From NCBI GenBank assembly GCA_002699335.1, contig PACG01000110.1, positions 1 to 25,324 on the forward strand: DNA of 25,324 bases, read 5' to 3'. This document shows, piece after piece, positions 15,254-24,240 of the stretch. The notes beneath the pieces are model-generated. The model did no database searches. It saw only the letters and a program-made list of their open reading frames with translations, and was not told the DNA's origin. Source of the stretch: Candidatus Poribacteria bacterium (GTDB lineage Bacteria > Poribacteria > WGA-4E > UBA9662). Positions within the stretch are counted from its first letter, which is position 1. The number at the start of each line of letters is the position of its first letter. Both the position numbers and the translations under genes were made by a program.

Positions 15254-16999
15254 GTGAAGTTAACATTTGCTGAACATCTCCGCGACTTTAGAATTGAAAA
15301 AAAGATGAGTTTAAGAGAATTGGCCGATCTGCTCGGTGTTAGCCATACACTAATTGGTCTAATAGAAACCAATAAACGACGGGCTTCATCAAAGTTCATT
15401 CGAAAATTTGCCAAATATAGTGAAAAAGACCTCAAACTGCTCGAATTTATCGCTAATCCGATGCCGCTCTCTTATAAGCAGAGCATCTATGAAAGTGAAG
15501 GTGCACCTGATTTCTTGAAGGAAAATTGGATTGATGAAACCGCTGACGGTAAAGATAATATCGATGAGATCTACCTAGCCCTGTTTCAAGAGATTGACAC
15601 TCGAACCACTCTCGAAGATCGAATTTACTACCGTCGCTTAATCAAAGATTTGGAAAAGATGGTCAGCCGTCCGGTGATTCAAAGCTGGGCAACTTTTTAT
15701 AGTGCGGTTTTGACCAATCTGGAGATCGGACCTGAGGTCGCGCTTCGCTCCTTCCAAGATCTATACACAACTCTAACTAGCGATTCTTACCTGCAAGATG
15801 CAGTTCATCTCCGTCTACAGACCTGTTTTAGAATGGGAGAGATGAGTCGCGATATCAAATTGTGTGAACAGGCAATTCAATACTTTCTAGAAGCCAAAAA
15901 GATTAGCGATAGCATAAACAATGATGAAGGTAAAGCTAACTCCTACTATCTGATCGGTGACACCTATCGCACCATGCAGGATCGAGAGCAAGCAATTCAG
16001 TACTGGCAAGAAGGAATTGCGATCGAGGGACCACACCAACACTTACGAGCCAAACTACTGGCTGCACTGGGATCTTTATACAAAGATCTAGGACGCTATG
16101 CTGAAGCCATCGATACCTTGAAAGGGAGTGCTCGACTATGGAAACTGAGGGCCGTCAACGACTCATATAACTTGGCAGCAACGCATCAAGAGATTTCATC
16201 TATCTTCTATCTACAAGGCGACTATGACACGGCCCTAGACTACGTTCGGCGATCGCTAATCATCTTTACTCGGCTAGAAACCGAGGCACAGCATAGCGGT
16301 GTCTCCCTCGATCTGGCCAAATCTAGGTTATTGAAATCGGCCATCTTCACCAATAATAATCAGTTAGAACGGGCGACCAGCAATCTGGTCGCTATTATTC
16401 AAGACTACCATCGTCTGACGAGCATCAATTTGAACGAAGCCAACCAGATGATGCGAGAAGCACACGAACTGTTGGGTCTAGTTTACGAGAAAACATCTCG
16501 ATGGAATGATGCTGAGGATATCTACAAGAAGATCGTTCAGTACCCGGATGCTAACGGCACCAATTCGGTTGGCATCCGGGTGCGTGTTTTTATAAACTTG
16601 CATCAATTGTACAACAAACGTGATCGAAAGGCTGACGCCATCTCGATGTTGCTGCAAGCCGATGCACTGGTTTCAGAATCGGACTTATCCGATCCAATAA
16701 TAGCCCCAACACTGATCGAGCTTAATTTGTTGAAAGGAAATGTCGCTTTTGATCAGGGCAATACCCAGGAGGGGGTTAAATATCACCTGGAGGCCTGTGA
16801 ATTGAGTCGGAAGACCGAAGCCTCAAACCTGATAGAAAAGGCCTTCAGTTCAATTGGGAACCGAATCCAACAACTTTATTCGGATGGTAGTGAGGTCTTT
16901 GCTCAAGCTCTGTATAATACGGTGATATCCTGGGTGAGAGAACATAACCTAGAAGTTTTGGCAATAGAAGTCAGCAAACACCAACACTTGTTTAGCTAG
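15254..16999 (+). CDS. XRE-family regulator with long TPR domain
   Basis: A 581-residue protein. Residues about 3-60 form an XRE/Cro helix-turn-helix (RIEKKMSLRELADLLGVSHTLIGLIE). From about 140 to 570 it is helical with repeated TPR-like pairs (SYYLIGDTYRTMQDREQAIQYW, LAALGSLYKDLGRYAEAIDTL, FYLQGDYDTALDYVRRSL, LLGLVYEKTSRWNDAEDIY). HTH plus TPR is the layout of peptide-sensing RRNPP regulators and of other ligand-sensing XRE proteins; here the TPR part is longer than usual. GTG 15254 has AGGAGG at 15241-15246, seven bases away; the ATG at 15249 stops at once. No cognate peptide gene is evident downstream. It stands alone with its own promoter. Confidence 0.8.
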   Translation: MKLTFAEHLRDFRIEKKMSLRELADLLGVSHTLIGLIETNKRRASSKFIRKFAKYSEKDLKLLEFIANPMPLSYKQSIYESEGAPDFLKENWIDETADGKDNIDEIYLALFQEIDTRTTLEDRIYYRRLIKDLEKMVSRPVIQSWATFYSAVLTNLEIGPEVALRSFQDLYTTLTSDSYLQDAVHLRLQTCFRMGEMSRDIKLCEQAIQYFLEAKKISDSINNDEGKANSYYLIGDTYRTMQDREQAIQYWQEGIAIEGPHQHLRAKLLAALGSLYKDLGRYAEAIDTLKGSARLWKLRAVNDSYNLAATHQEISSIFYLQGDYDTALDYVRRSLIIFTRLETEAQHSGVSLDLAKSRLLKSAIFTNNNQLERATSNLVAIIQDYHRLTSINLNEANQMMREAHELLGLVYEKTSRWNDAEDIYKKIVQYPDANGTNSVGIRVRVFINLHQLYNKRDRKADAISMLLQADALVSESDLSDPIIAPTLIELNLLKGNVAFDQGNTQEGVKYHLEACELSRKTEASNLIEKAFSSIGNRIQQLYSDGSEVFAQALYNTVISWVREHNLEVLAIEVSKHQHLFS

Positions 17000-17349
17000 A
17001 TCTAGTTCGTTCAAACCGAAACTGGCGGACGGCGCCAACTTGAGTTGTTAACCCGTGTTTCAGACTCCTGCGAATGTATATGTACCGACCTTGGGTAACA
17101 GGCTATCTCATTTTCACCCAAAAGTGACTAGCTGAAACCTATTTGGCCTTTGGTCAACTTGTGCAATTTTGTAGCCAGCCACTTTCCTTATTCTTTAGAC
17201 TTAGCCGTTACCCAACACAATTAAAGATCTTTTCTTGACTAAATATTTAGTCCAAACCGGAAGCCATTAGGCCTCGTAGTTGAGTTGCGTCCCCGGTTAC
17301 GGCACCGATTCGTCTGAGTGTCGGTCACTACTACTTTCGTCGGTAAGGC
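17000..17349. other. Non-coding stretch with a 16-bp palindrome
   Basis: No gene is recognised on either strand. It is probably the decayed end of the minus-strand importer genes plus spacer. The one clear structure is the perfect palindrome at 17237-17252. Confidence 0.4.
17237..17252. repeat. 16-bp perfect palindrome
   Basis: GACTAAATATTTAGTC is its own reverse complement. It has the look of a dimeric regulator site, but no intact gene start lies close to it. Confidence 0.5.
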
Positions 17350-17975
17350 ACAGCTAGTACTTGTGGGGCTTTAGTATGTCCTAATAATCCTGTCAGGACA
17401 AAAACGCTCAACATTCGGGCTTGTATCCGATCTGATAACGCGCTTCCAAATCTAAAAATATTGGGGCGGATCCACTAGCTTTGATTGTAAAGAATAGGAA
17501 CGCACAGAGAGGTCAAATAAACAAGAGGTTATACTGGAAAAATGCGTCCCACCATTGGATTATCCGCTAGTACCGGAATAGAAAATGGAGTAAAAAGTGA
17601 CGGCCTTGAAGGCCTAGCCGGTTTCACCCACGAAACGGGTATACAGTAAATGAACCAGTCCGAAGGCTCATCAAATTGATTCCGGTTCCGGTTACAACTT
17701 AATCCGTTTTTAGCCCAAGGGTAGAAAATAGTGTGGCTAAGGCCATACCGTCAACAGCACTGCTACACATACCGACAAAGGCTCCAATAATCGCGTTCCC
17801 CCCTATGCCAATGTTAATCACCCACGATCGCTCAACATAGATTTTGCCTAACGCAATCATTAATAAAGGAGTTGCCTGATGAATCGTTTCCGCCAGAATA
17901 TCTGCGGTAAATTTCGAGCATGGCCAAGCTATAGCATTGTAGAATTAGGCTATCTTGTTCGCAACACGACTCCTG
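17350..17975 (-). pseudogene. Nucleoside ABC importer permease relic, YufQ-like
   Basis: Reading the minus strand from about 17975 downwards, pieces match the second permease of BmpA/YufPQ importers: ETIHQATPLLMIALGKIYVE, then WVINIGIGGNAIIGAFVGM, SAVDGMALATLFSTLGLKTD, VVTGTGINLMSL, and IPVLADNPMVGRIFF. The order agrees with the family: an N-terminal 'PLLLAALG..ERAGVVNIG' motif, then the 'LRADQVVSGL' motif, then 'IPxLxxxPxxG'. Stops and frameshifts separate the pieces. It follows the first permease relic with little or no gap, as in functional operons. Confidence 0.7.
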
Positions 17976-17999
17976 TATTTAGACCTCTAGTATATTTTG

Positions 18000-19145
18000 G
18001 TTTCTTTCTGAAATGGGGCTCCTTGTTCAATAGCGCTGAAACCCAGAACGAGCAATAGAACCGTGGCTTGAATACCAGAGGTCAGTTTTTTTGAGGGCAC
18101 GCGACCGTCAACTGCATGGCATCTGCACCAACCTGTAATCCGCCAAGCAGCAAGGCAGATAAAATTACGCCAATTGGATTTAATCAGGCCGGAAGGCAAC
18201 TGCGACTCCAATGAAACCAGGACCTAGCATATTCATGCCTGCCGGTTGGAAAAGCCAATAAGAACTGATACCGATTAGATCCATGGTTCCGGCTAGTCCT
18301 ACCAGCCCACCACTGACCAGCATGGTCAGAACAATATCTTTGTGATAGATACATTGATCCGGCGACCCGTGACGTTGACGGATTCTGGCCAACAGCCCGT
18401 AGACGATAGCCAATGGTAGTATACATCAAGATCCACTAAGATAACACAGCCAAGGTAAGAGTAATCAGCACACCAAGATGAAATCGAGTTTTTAATAACA
18501 GAACCGGCAAGTAGGCTGGAATCAATCCGCTTTGAGGATATAATACTTGGCGGATTCTTGTAGTGGTTCACCATCAACAACGCAGCCCACAAGGTAAAAG
18601 GCGATATAGTTGAGCAGATGGTACTAATAACCTCTTGCACCTCTCGATAGACTTTGAGGAATCCGGCTACAGCAGCCCATAACCCTCCAGCCATAAAACG
18701 GACTGTTATCGTCAAGGGAGTTTGAAAAAATTGGCGGTAGATTTAAACCCATTGTACTGACCCAGGGAACTGCTATGACCCGACAAAGTATTGACGCACC
18801 GGTATTCCAAACGAAACATCGGAAAGCAAAAGAAACAGCTAAACCTGTTAGTAATAGGGGAAAAGCCCGGGCAAAGATTTCGCAAATATAGCGGAAACTG
18901 CCGAATGCCCCACCGAACATGGCGAAAAAGGCATCTATCGGCTTATAGAGTTGATAAAGAGGGAGAGGCTGGCAATGAGAGCATCGTATTGGCGAAAGGA
19001 AAGGTAAAGAATCTGTCTGTAGCCAGCAACAACATTACGTTGGTTCGGCGTTTAGTTAACAGGGATAGAACTCACCAACAGGCATTGACGTCAATGCTCG
19101 GGGAAATGCGAAATCATAACGATTGCCGACCTAATTTTCCATCTT
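18000..19145 (-). pseudogene. Nucleoside ABC importer permease relic, YufP-like
   Basis: Minus-strand relic just downstream of korB. In order (high to low coordinates) it shows LYQLYKPIDAFFAMFGGAFG, then AFPLLLTGLAVSFAFRC with VWNTGA, VAGFLKVYREVQEVISTI, TIGYRLRAVGQNPSTSRVAG, DIVLTMLVSGGLVGLAGTMD, NPIGVILSALLLGGLQVGAD and LTSGIQATVLLLVLGFSAI. These are the family landmarks of the first permease of BmpA-type nucleoside importers, but they sit in different frames with several stops. Neither the ATPase nor the binding protein is in the window, so the operon has been both broken and dispersed or deleted. Confidence 0.8.
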
Positions 19146-19159
19146 GATAGCAGTACGAT

Positions 19160-20206
19160 TTATACCACCCAGGTCTCACCCGAGTTTAGCAGTTGTTCTA
19201 AATTACCATCCCCATTAGATTGGCGAGCCCGTTGAACCTGGTCGGTTAGCATATCCTCGTAACAAGGACACTGCACCGAACGGAAGATGCCAATTGGCAA
19301 TGGGTGTTCAGGCACATCAGTCATCCGGCTCAGGAAATGAGCTAAGGTCGGATCATCTGCGAACTGGTCGTGAACAATGAGGTCGGTATCACTTGTGTCA
19401 TCAATATATACGATCTCAGGTTGAAAACCGTTCAGCCGAATCCCTTTGTCCCGTTTGGCTCCAAATACCAACTGTTCACCATGTTCCAAGACAACGGTAT
19501 TATCTGCTTTGGTCGCCTTTTCAGTATAGGTGAAAAAAGCACCGTTGTTATAGATATTGCAATTTTGATAAATCTCGATGAAGGAGGTGCCTTTATGCTC
19601 GTGCGCAGCCTTAATGATAGATTGAAGATGCTTGGTGTCACGGTCTAGACTTCGCGCCACGAATGTGGCTCCAGCCGAAAGTGCAATTTCAACAGGGTTT
19701 AAAGGCCGGTCGAGAGAACCAAAAGGGGTAGATTTGGTGATTTTTCCTACCTCTGAAGTGGGTGAGTATTGGCCTTTGGTCAAACCGTAAATGCGGTTAT
19801 TGAACAATAGCACATTGATGTCGGGATTACGACGGAGCATATGCAGAAAGTGGTTGCCACCTATAGACAAAGCATCTCCATCTCCTGTAATGACCCAAAC
19901 AGACAGTTCCGGATTAGTGGCTTTGACACCAGCAGCAATTGCCGGCGCACGACCATGTATGGTGTGGAATCCATAGGTGTTCATGTAGTAAGGGAAACGG
20001 CTGGAGCAACCTATGCCAGAAATAAAAACAAGTTGCTCTTTGGGAATGCCAAGTTCCGGTAGAATCCGTTGAGTTTGGGATAAAATGGAGTAATCACCGC
20101 AACCAGGACACCAACGAATATCTTGGTCTGACTCGAAGTCTTTTTTGTTCATCGTTGGAACAGCAGCAGGAATGTGAGGGGATTTATTTTCTTCAGAGAG
20201 ATTCAT
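19160..20206 (-). CDS. korB: 2-oxoacid:ferredoxin oxidoreductase, beta subunit
   Basis: TPP-binding beta subunit of the KorAB type, which decarboxylates 2-oxoglutarate (or a related acid) to an acyl-CoA and reduces ferredoxin, or runs in reverse for CO2 fixation. Its 348 residues include WCPGCGD with C33 and C36, GIGCSSR with C67, and QNCNIYNNG with C216, the likely ligands of the single 4Fe-4S cluster. The TPP motif is GDGD at 108-111, followed by NNRIYGLTKGQYSPTS. The start ATG follows korA by 18 bases with a GAGG upstream. korB ends the CBS-Kor operon. Substrate cannot be settled by sequence; 2-oxoglutarate is the best guess. Confidence 0.93.
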   Translation of the reverse strand: MNLSEENKSPHIPAAVPTMNKKDFESDQDIRWCPGCGDYSILSQTQRILPELGIPKEQLVFISGIGCSSRFPYYMNTYGFHTIHGRAPAIAAGVKATNPELSVWVITGDGDALSIGGNHFLHMLRRNPDINVLLFNNRIYGLTKGQYSPTSEVGKITKSTPFGSLDRPLNPVEIALSAGATFVARSLDRDTKHLQSIIKAAHEHKGTSFIEIYQNCNIYNNGAFFTYTEKATKADNTVVLEHGEQLVFGAKRDKGIRLNGFQPEIVYIDDTSDTDLIVHDQFADDPTLAHFLSRMTDVPEHPLPIGIFRSVQCPCYEDMLTDQVQRARQSNGDGNLEQLLNSGETWVV

Positions 20207-20224
20207 GTGGACCTCGGCTATATG

Positions 20225-22063
20225 TTAATTTTCGACTGTCAATACTTCTTCGATTTTAGTTTCAACTTCCGTTACCTGAAAAGGTTGGCCTTGGATTTTA
20301 TTATAAGCAATTGTGTCCACTAAATACTCGCTACGAATTATCTTATTGAGTTGTCCGAGGTTTAATTCGGCTATCATCACCCGTTCAAAATTTTGTATGA
20401 TTGAACTGAGGTCATTAGGTAAAGGATTTAGGAACCGAAGATGCAAGTGTGATACCGAAGCACCTGCATTACGCTGGTTGGATACAGCCGTTCTTAAAGC
20501 CCCATAAGTCCCTCCCCAGCCAATTACCAATAGATCCCCAGAGTCGCTTCCAAAAACGTCAGTGCGCGGGATTTCGTTAGCAATGTTAGCAATCTTCTGC
20601 GCTCGTAGATAACTCATTTTCTCGTGGTTCTCAGGGTCGTAACTGATGTCTCCAGTCAGGTCAGATTTTTCCAATCCGCCAATTCGATGCTCCAATCCGA
20701 CGGTACCCGGCACAGCCCAAGGCCTACGGCCCGTTTCGGGGTCTCGCTGATAAGGCAAAAAGCTGTCTGGATCAGTGGCAAAGTTGGCAGAGATAGTCGG
20801 CAAATCGGAGACCTCTGGAATCAACCACGGTTCTGCACCGTTAGCAACGTAACCATCGGAGAGAAAGACCACTGGCGTCATATACTTGAGTGCAATTTTA
20901 GCAGCTTCATAGACAGTATCGAAACAATCAGAGGGACGTGAGGCTGCCAAAACAGGTATGGGAGATTCTCCATTTCGACCGTAAAGTGCTTGCAGTAAAT
21001 CCGTCTGTTCGGTTTTTGTCGGCATTCCCGTTGAAGGCCCCGCCCGTTGGATATTCAATACGACCAGGGGTAATTCTGTCATTACGGCCAAACCAATGGC
21101 TTCACCTTTCAGAGCAAAACCAGGACCACTAGTTCCGGTAGCAGCCAAAGCTCCGCTGAAAGCCGACCCAATAGCAGCACAAACGGCTGCGATTTCATCT
21201 TCCATTTGTAAAGTCTTAACACCAAAGTTTTTATATCTAGCCAGTTCATGTAGGATATCGCTGGCTGGCGTGATAGGATAACTACCATAAACCAGTTGCA
21301 AGTCAGCTTGTTGTGCGGCGGCAATCAATCCTAATGCCGTTCCAAGATTGCCAGTAACGTTTCGGTAGGTGCCTCGACTGAATTTAGCTGACTCGACCTC
21401 ATAAGAGACTGCGATTTGCTCTGTAGCTTCGGCATAAGCATATCCTCCCTTCAAGGCTAAGATATTTGCCTCAATGAATTTTGGTTTGCTGGCAAACTTG
21501 GATTCAATCCATTTGAGCGTATAGTCCATAGGACGATTGTACAGCCAAAAGACCAAACCAAGAGCAAAGAAATTTTTGCAGAGATCTTTTTCTTTGTTGC
21601 TTAAGTCAGTTTCAACCAGTGCATCTCGGGTTAAGCGTGTCAGTTCAACTGGAAATACCTGATACTTGTTTCTAATTTCCCCTTCCAGAGGATCTTCGTT
21701 GTACCCCGCCAATTTCAAGTTGCGTTGACCAAAGTTGTCTAAATTGAGAATAAGAATGCCGTTTGGCTTGAGCTTAGAGAGACTTATTTTTAGGGCCGCT
21801 GGATTAAACACCACTAGTACGTCAGACAAGTCACCAGGCGTATGAATCTCTTTGCTGGAAAAATGAAGTTGAAACCCAGAAACCCCAGCTAATGAGCCCG
21901 CAGGTGCCCGGATTTCAGCTGGGTAATCGGGTAGAGTGGAAACATCATTTCCAGCTATAGCAGACGTATGAGTGAGTTGTGCTCCGACTGTCTGAGCACC
22001 ATCTCCAGAATCACCTGCAAAAAGAATTGTTGCGTCACCAATTATTTGCCGCTGTTTTTTCAT
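20225..22063 (-). CDS. korA: 2-oxoacid:ferredoxin oxidoreductase, fused alpha (gamma-alpha) subunit
   Basis: A 612-residue subunit with the gamma domain fused ahead of alpha, as in two-subunit Kor enzymes. Residues about 8-190 are gamma (FAGDSGDGAQTVGAQL, TLPDYPAEIRAPAGSL). Residues about 240-600 are the alpha pyrimidine-binding domain (YGSYPITPASDILHEL, METLQMEDE-like LQMEDEIAAVCAAIGSAF, TGTSGPGFALKGEAIGLAV, QRAGPSTGMPTKTEQTDLL). The start ATG has AAGGAG close upstream. It is followed by korB after 18 bases and preceded by a CBS-pair gene with a gap of about 108 bases. YPITP and TGTSGPG are standard motifs of this family. Confidence 0.93.
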   Translation of the reverse strand: MKKQRQIIGDATILFAGDSGDGAQTVGAQLTHTSAIAGNDVSTLPDYPAEIRAPAGSLAGVSGFQLHFSSKEIHTPGDLSDVLVVFNPAALKISLSKLKPNGILILNLDNFGQRNLKLAGYNEDPLEGEIRNKYQVFPVELTRLTRDALVETDLSNKEKDLCKNFFALGLVFWLYNRPMDYTLKWIESKFASKPKFIEANILALKGGYAYAEATEQIAVSYEVESAKFSRGTYRNVTGNLGTALGLIAAAQQADLQLVYGSYPITPASDILHELARYKNFGVKTLQMEDEIAAVCAAIGSAFSGALAATGTSGPGFALKGEAIGLAVMTELPLVVLNIQRAGPSTGMPTKTEQTDLLQALYGRNGESPIPVLAASRPSDCFDTVYEAAKIALKYMTPVVFLSDGYVANGAEPWLIPEVSDLPTISANFATDPDSFLPYQRDPETGRRPWAVPGTVGLEHRIGGLEKSDLTGDISYDPENHEKMSYLRAQKIANIANEIPRTDVFGSDSGDLLVIGWGGTYGALRTAVSNQRNAGASVSHLHLRFLNPLPNDLSSIIQNFERVMIAELNLGQLNKIIRSEYLVDTIAYNKIQGQPFQVTEVETKIEEVLTVEN

Positions 22064-22171
22064 TAACTCCTTACCTTCCTGTAGAACGCACCAAAAACTT
22101 TAATAAGAGCGGAAATTTTTCGCTTGACGCATACGTCCACCGAGGTTGCTGTGTGTAGTCCCCCATTTAGA

Positions 22172-22789
22172 TTAAGCTCCTTCCCTAGCTCGCATGGCAT
22201 TACGAATGGGTTTGGGAGGGAGTGTCAAAACCTCCTGCGGGAAATGCTCAACTAGGTAAGAGATGATGTGTCGTACCGAAACCATTCCTAGCGGACGGTA
22301 CTGGTCATCGACAATCGGAATATGCCGAAACCTCCCCTGAGCCATATGTTGAATGGCTGTGTCGAGTAGATCTTCAGGTTTCAGGGATAGTGGGTCGGAT
22401 TTCATGAAATGGTCCACGGTCAAGTTAGCGTAATCGACCTGTTTATTCAACACTTTGAGTAAGATATCCCGCTCCCCAATGATCCCTTTCAATCTCTCGT
22501 CAGAAACGACGAAAATTGAACCGACATCGCGCGAAACCATCAGGTTAATGGCATCCTGTACGCTTGCCCCAGACAGAACAGAAGGAACATGATGCATAAT
22601 AGAACCTAAAGGCACTTGAATCTCATGAGTTTCTAATGCTCTACCAGACTCATTTAGCTGGTCTTCCATCATGGATATTTCGTCATCAACTAGAGATTCG
22701 AATGGCATAATAAACGATTCCTTTATCCAGACCGCTTCATTTAAATCAGGTGAAGGTACGACTGACAATGACGGAGCTAGATCTCCCAA
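22172..22789 (-). CDS. CBS-domain pair protein
   Basis: A protein of 205 residues from TTG 22789, or 178 from ATG 22708, which has AAAGGAA about ten bases ahead. Both are possible; the upstream gene ends nine bases before the TTG. Two CBS domains follow: about 65-125 (IMHHVPSVLSGASVQDAINLM, VVSDERLKGIIGERDIL) and 130-190 (DHFMKSDPLSLKPEDLL, HIPIVDDQYRPLGMVSVRHI). CBS pairs bind adenine nucleotides (AMP, ADP, ATP or SAM) in general. It has no enzyme domain. Lying directly before korAB on the same strand, it may tune the oxidoreductase to cell energy state; that is inference. Confidence 0.85.
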   Translation of the reverse strand: MGDLAPSLSVVPSPDLNEAVWIKESFIMPFESLVDDEISMMEDQLNESGRALETHEIQVPLGSIMHHVPSVLSGASVQDAINLMVSRDVGSIFVVSDERLKGIIGERDILLKVLNKQVDYANLTVDHFMKSDPLSLKPEDLLDTAIQHMAQGRFRHIPIVDDQYRPLGMVSVRHIISYLVEHFPQEVLTLPPKPIRNAMRAREGA

Positions 22790-22798
22790 TGTTGTCTT

Positions 22799-23227
22799 CT
22801 ATATCGATTTTATGAACTGACTGATGTATTTGATAATATCTTTACTGGTTATAATTCCAACAGGTTCATTTTCTTCATCGACCAATGGGATATGGCGGTA
22901 GTGTCCAAGGTGCATTAGGTTAAGCGCAAAAGCAATCGGATCCTCTGTGGTTAAGGTTTCTGGTTGCGCTGTCATTACCTGGCCGGCAGTCAGGTACTTT
23001 ATATCTCGTTTTTGGCTGATCACGCGACGTACCAAATCCCGCTCAGTGATAATACCAGTTAATTTGCCCTTTTGGGTGATGAGCAATGCGCCCGTTCCAC
23101 GATAGTGTTCGGAGGTAACTTTTTGCATTTGGGCAATGGCATCAGCAAGAGGCACCTCTACGTTAACCTGGTCTGCTAGAGGTGGATCAAGATGGTGAAT
23201 TGGTTCTTGTAGTATTCGAGCGTCCAC
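22799..23227 (-). CDS. CBS-domain pair protein, first gene of the Kor operon
   Basis: A 142-residue protein consisting of almost nothing but two CBS domains: about 22-72 (VEVPLADAIAQMQKV, LLITQKGKLTGIITERDLVRR) and 80-138 (VMTAQPETLTTEDPIAFALNLM, HIPLVDEENEPVGIITSKDI). The start GTG 23227 is backed by GAGGA four bases away. It heads the minus-strand operon: a good promoter lies about 65-90 bases upstream. The two CBS genes share layout and are separated by nine bases, so they may be duplicates and could form a heteromer. Confidence 0.88.
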   Translation of the reverse strand: MDARILQEPIHHLDPPLADQVNVEVPLADAIAQMQKVTSEHYRGTGALLITQKGKLTGIITERDLVRRVISQKRDIKYLTAGQVMTAQPETLTTEDPIAFALNLMHLGHYRHIPLVDEENEPVGIITSKDIIKYISQFIKSI

Positions 23228-23290
23228 TACGTCCTCGGTTCTTTTTAATCGTTAGTTGCTACCTGATTTGGAAAGCCTTGAATCGTCTGT

Positions 23291-23319
23291 ATACTAGCAT
23301 ACGGTATGTGGGATTTCAA
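23291..23319 (-). promoter_or_regulatory. Sigma-70-type promoter of the CBS-korAB operon
   Basis: On the minus strand, -35 TTGAAA (23314-23319) and -10 TAGTAT (23291-23296) are separated by exactly 17 bases. The leader to the GTG start is about 57 bases. No other good promoter was seen before korA. Confidence 0.7.
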
Positions 23320-23795
23320 GACCATATCTAGTAAGTAAAGCGGGGAATCACGATGCACTGCCTACACGCTAAACTGGGGATGTGTAGGCTAAACTGATGA
23401 TGATCTCTCGCTGTTTCTCACACCTAAAATTCCAGTAAAATCAAGGCTTTTTCAAACTTCATTTTCCCATGGCCAAGCGTCCGGTTATCCACCTTAACTC
23501 TGCCCTCTGATTTTCTTGGTCTGTGGTGTGTAATTATCCGGCTCAAATACAGAGGCAGTATTGCGGTCAGTTTGGCTTTCCAGCGGGTAACTACATTATG
23601 GGGCCTTATGCTCACGACAGCTCTCGCCCGGCATTTTCTCGCCGGTTAAGGTGAATACAACAACCTGGGCTTAAATTTTGGTGTGAAATTACTGCGCTTG
23701 GCCACTTGACAGTTTCCCTCATTGGTGACAATAAATCAGCTAAGGTAACTATCCAAAATTACCCAACCACCTCAAAACGGACCTAGTTCGAACGG
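23320..23795. other. About 475 bases without a recognisable gene
   Basis: No product is recognised on either strand; open frames are short and overlap in shadow fashion. It may be another decayed gene. One visible structure is an imperfect tandem repeat (GCTAAACTG at 23368-23376 and 23388-23396), bracketed by an inverted repeat CCTACAC/GTGTAGG at 23361-23367 and 23382-23388. Confidence 0.4.
23361..23396. repeat. 20-bp-period tandem repeat with 7-bp inverted repeat
   Basis: GCTAAACTG occurs at 23368-23376 and 23388-23396, 20 bases apart. The arms CCTACAC (23361-23367) and GTGTAGG (23382-23388) could pair across a 14-base loop. It may be a small regulatory site or a chance structure. Confidence 0.35.
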
Positions 23796-24233
23796 TCAGA
23801 GAGAACATTGAGCACAATAGCCTAAAATCTCGTGCCGATATTTTAGCGGTTGAAACTGGTGTGATGCACAGACGACCTGTTGTTTGGCTTTGATTTCCGA
23901 ATCTCGAAATTCGATAATTTCCGAACACCGAACACAAATCAGGTGTGCGTGTGAACGGATGTCGCCTTGAACGGGTTCATACATCGTCTGGTTTTGGGCA
24001 TCGATGATTTCGGTTAGCAGCCCGCTCTGAACCAACAAGGGCAGCGTTCGGTAAATGGTGGCCTTAGAGGTCTTATAACCGTTGCCAATCATCTGAAACA
24101 GGAGATCGTCAGCACGGAAATGGTTCTTTAAGACAAAGGCCTGTTCTAAAATTAGTTGCCGCTCCTGCGTAAATCGCAGCCTTTGCCGTTCTAGATAGTC
24201 CTTAAATTGTTGAATTTGTAGTGGTTTTATCAA
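23796..24233 (-). CDS. fur: Fur-family metalloregulator
   Basis: A 145-residue winged-helix repressor. The N-terminal DNA-binding part includes LRFTQERQLILE and KTSKATIYRTLPLLVQSGLL, the Fur recognition helix. The zinc site is two CxxC pairs: C100 and C103 (CVRC), C140 and C143 (CAQC). H38, H95 and H97 are candidate regulatory metal ligands. Fur, Zur and PerR cannot be told apart with confidence; the HxH and paired CxxC suit Fur or PerR. The start is a TTG at 24231-24233, seven bases after mazG, with no clear Shine-Dalgarno, so it is probably read by coupling. Confidence 0.88.
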   Translation of the reverse strand: MIKPLQIQQFKDYLERQRLRFTQERQLILEQAFVLKNHFRADDLLFQMIGNGYKTSKATIYRTLPLLVQSGLLTEIIDAQNQTMYEPVQGDIRSHAHLICVRCSEIIEFRDSEIKAKQQVVCASHQFQPLKYRHEILGYCAQCSL

Positions 24234-24240
24234 TGGTTAG

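Noticed and set aside
18791..19147. Plus-strand open frame of 118 codons across the permease relic
   Set aside because: The minus strand here carries clear YufP-like text; the plus frame has no family features.
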